Shown here: piece after piece, positions 61,808 through 64,000 of the stretch
Layout: each line of letters starts with the position of its first letter
Numbering within the stretch: the stretch's first letter is position 1
Source: Trichoplax adhaerens
Taxonomy: Eukaryota > Placozoa > Uniplacotomia > Trichoplacea > Trichoplacidae
NCBI RefSeq assembly: GCF_000150275.1
Contig: NW_002060946.1
Location: 5,846,667-5,910,666 of the forward strand
Length of the DNA: 64,000 nt
Reading direction: 5' to 3'
Made by a program: the position numbers and the translations under genes
Notes under the pieces: model-generated
What the model was told of the DNA's origin: nothing
The model's database searches: none
Seen by the model: only the letters and a program-made list of their open reading frames with translations

Positions 61808-62421
61808 CTGTTGTCCATGGTTCAAGTACACTTAATCTAGACAGTACCTTATGGTATCAAATTTAGAAGCAAATTAGAATCATGAGCTTAACTAATTGAT
61901 TATTGCTGACGTCATCCAAATATTTCAATAGCAAAACCAGTAAATTAGATAATAGTTTTAAAAGATTTAATAAACATGAAACTATAGTATAAAACTTACC
62001 CTGCTATCTATTCTATAGATTAACTCCATTTAATATTTAATATACTATAAGAGACATTAAAAATAATGCAATAATTGCTGTATTGTAAAGTAGGTGTATA
62101 TGGATAATTACATTGATAGTCATGATTTCTTAATTTAATATGGAATACAAACACTCTGGCCACATCATACAACGTACAAACATAATTTTATAAGCTGTAT
62201 GGCAGTTAAGAAGTCTACTTTACATCATTTTTTAAACTTAAAAGCAAATGATCTTGTATTCTATCTTTAATTCATTTAAATAGGAATATGAATCAAGGTA
62301 ATTTGTACTCTAGCGTCAACGAGTAGACATGATATGATAATATTTTAGACCGTTTCGCTTTCTTTCCGTCCTGTTGCTAATTCATTGGTTCAATTTGTTG
62401 CATGAGGCAAATTTTTACATT

Positions 62422-63860
62422 CTACTGATACTGGCCACTGTCTGGCGAAGTTGATAATGTATCAATACAATCTCGATTGAAAATACCATCACAACTGGGA
62501 AAAGAAATTTTTTTGCACGATGGCTTCTCGGATGAAGATTCTAAATAAAAAATGGGACGTTAACCGAAAATTAAATCTAATTTAATATCAGTGCATTTTA
62601 TGATATATAAGCTAACATCAAAAAGAAAAATAAACATTTCAGAAATTTTATTCTATCCCTATTTCATCGCTATAACCTGTATCTTCCGGCCAATTATTAC
62701 ATTCTATTGATCCTTTACCACTTTCTATTGATATTGAGTCAACACAATTTTGATCAATAGTACCGCCACAGCCTCGAGTAGGAGCTTTACGACGTAAAGA
62801 CTGCCCCGATGATGACACTAAATAGAAAATAGAGTAGTAGCAAGACATTTTAACCGTGATAATTAAAATATTGTGGGTGATCGCTTATACTAAATGCAAT
62901 GTTGGCTCAGTACTAAATAGTAAAGGCTACTGCTGCTATGATTCATTTTAAATGAATGCAATAAAGTTTCAATTAAACTTGCCAGAATATGGTTTATTAA
63001 ATGATGTCGTAGTGTGATCTGTAATCGAATCAAAAGCATTAACATATATTTTCATTTTCATCTGTCAATAGTAGCTAGGAAAATGATGAGTGTGTTTATG
63101 TCACAGCAAAACTACGATGTAACGAATTAATAGGCTTTGTTACTCATAGTAATGGAAAATCGTAAACTATGGCCTAGATATACTATCCCAATAAGCAATC
63201 CAAGACTTTCTACTGCATAAATTACAGTTTAAAAAGATTTCAATCTTCATGGTACCTGTCTGAACTTTACCAGAGTTACAGTGTAATGTATTTCCTTGAC
63301 TATAGGAGTTAAGACATAGTTGGACTTGTGATCTTGACTATAGCATTGAAAGAAAGTCAAAACTTGTAATAAAATCGTACTACAATAAATAATAACAAAT
63401 CATTTCGCCATATCAGTAGGATAAGTTATACTACAAAATTGCAATGTTTATGGTCATAATTTCAAGAATGATTATCATAAACTTTATCATAAATCTAGCG
63501 AAGGAAAGCATTGACTCAACTACAGCATGCACCTGCGCTCTAGCAGGGCGCCATCGAAAATTCCGTCTTTTTATAGCTGCTATCACCTAATTATAAGGAT
63601 ATTGACACGAAATTTTTCGTTTAATACATTTAAAGTGTAAACAAGCAGTTAGAATCAGGACATGTTTATTAAATAGTAGCTGAAAATTAACCTGTTTATC
63701 CAATAGGCAATGGAATAGGAATAGTACAAACCCTTGCATTGAAATTGATATGGTGAACAAATAGTCAGCTACGTAATCCCCTGGTATAGGAACGAATAAG
63801 CCAACAATCCAGCACAATCCTAGCAATGGTAAGAGTGCTATAGCATTTCGAATATCAGTC
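62422..63860 (-). CDS. Adhesion-type GPCR, gene C, 3' part only
   Basis: The gene enters from beyond the right edge. Visible exons, 5' to 3': 63860-63692 (TM6-TM7, 169 nt as in gene B: LLPLLGLCWIVGLF, FTISISMQGFVLFLFHCLLD), 63586-63533 (basic tail start, IKRRNFRWRPAR), 63337-63256 (82 nt as in gene B) and then either of two terminal exons, 62817-62648 (ends TAA) or 62540-62422 (ends TAG). Both terminal exons start in phase 1, after an SSS motif, and share the pattern SSS..basic..C-x-G-x-I/F..D/R-x-C-I/V-D-S/T-L/I-S. They are therefore paralogous copies and must be alternatives, since each carries a stop. The body of the receptor lies outside the window. Confidence 0.85.
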
Positions 63861-64000
63861 CTACAATGCAAATAGTAAAACCGATCCTTACTCCTAGTTG
63901 AAAAGCTAATTATTGGTATTAATAGATGTATGTCTATATCTTTTAGTAAATATGATGAAAATTATAACGATTACAACTTTAGAAATGAATTATTATTGCT

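Overview
The window reads as nuclear DNA of a small-genome, AT-rich animal. Genes are split into many short exons by GT-AG introns that are mostly 50-1000 bp, intergenic space is modest, and three adhesion-type GPCR genes lie head to tail on one strand. With an NOP10, a CCDC171-like coiled-coil gene and an IRC3-type helicase nearby, a placozoan (Trichoplax/Hoilungia type) is my best guess; this is inference, not proof. Most real coding exons are too short to show as long open frames. I found them by translating across splice sites and requiring that reading phase carries over every junction.

Layout. 1-2700: non-coding, with five ~155-bp tandem repeats (1422-2205) and a GTAC-palindrome cluster ending in a TATA box. 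2727-6745 (+): a two-domain beta-trefoil, fascin-like gene (298 aa) with a probable 5' UTR exon. 8435-16889 (-): a ~31-exon coiled-coil gene (about 1299 aa) matching CCDC171. 17640-18260: three diverged repeats. 18643-22401 (+): a 15-exon DEAH helicase of the mitochondrial IRC3 type (685 aa). 24396-26741 (+): an intronless 781-aa gene I do not recognise, with a RING-like Cys/His cluster. 28634-30120 (-): NOP10, three tiny exons, exactly 64 aa. 30364-30856: two more GTAC-palindrome clusters upstream of NOP10.

32849 to the right edge is a tandem array of three paralogous secretin/adhesion-type GPCR genes, all on the minus strand: gene A (32849-43950, 867 aa), gene B (47839-57301, 879 aa) and the 3' end of gene C (62422-63860). 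The TM6-TM7 exons of A, B and C lie about 15 kb apart, six internal exons of A and B have identical lengths, and phases match throughout. A and B encode a signal peptide, a Cys-containing ectodomain, a hormone-receptor-like (HRM) segment, a GAIN-like stretch and seven membrane helices. I could not find a canonical GPS cleavage motif in either. Gene C has two successive terminal exons in the same phase, each with its own stop, implying alternative cytoplasmic tails.

The genes do not form one pathway. The array is a locally expanded receptor family; NOP10 (H/ACA snoRNP), IRC3 (mitochondrial DNA maintenance) and CCDC171 are conserved single-copy genes beside it. No rRNA, tRNA, CRISPR array or intact transposon was seen.
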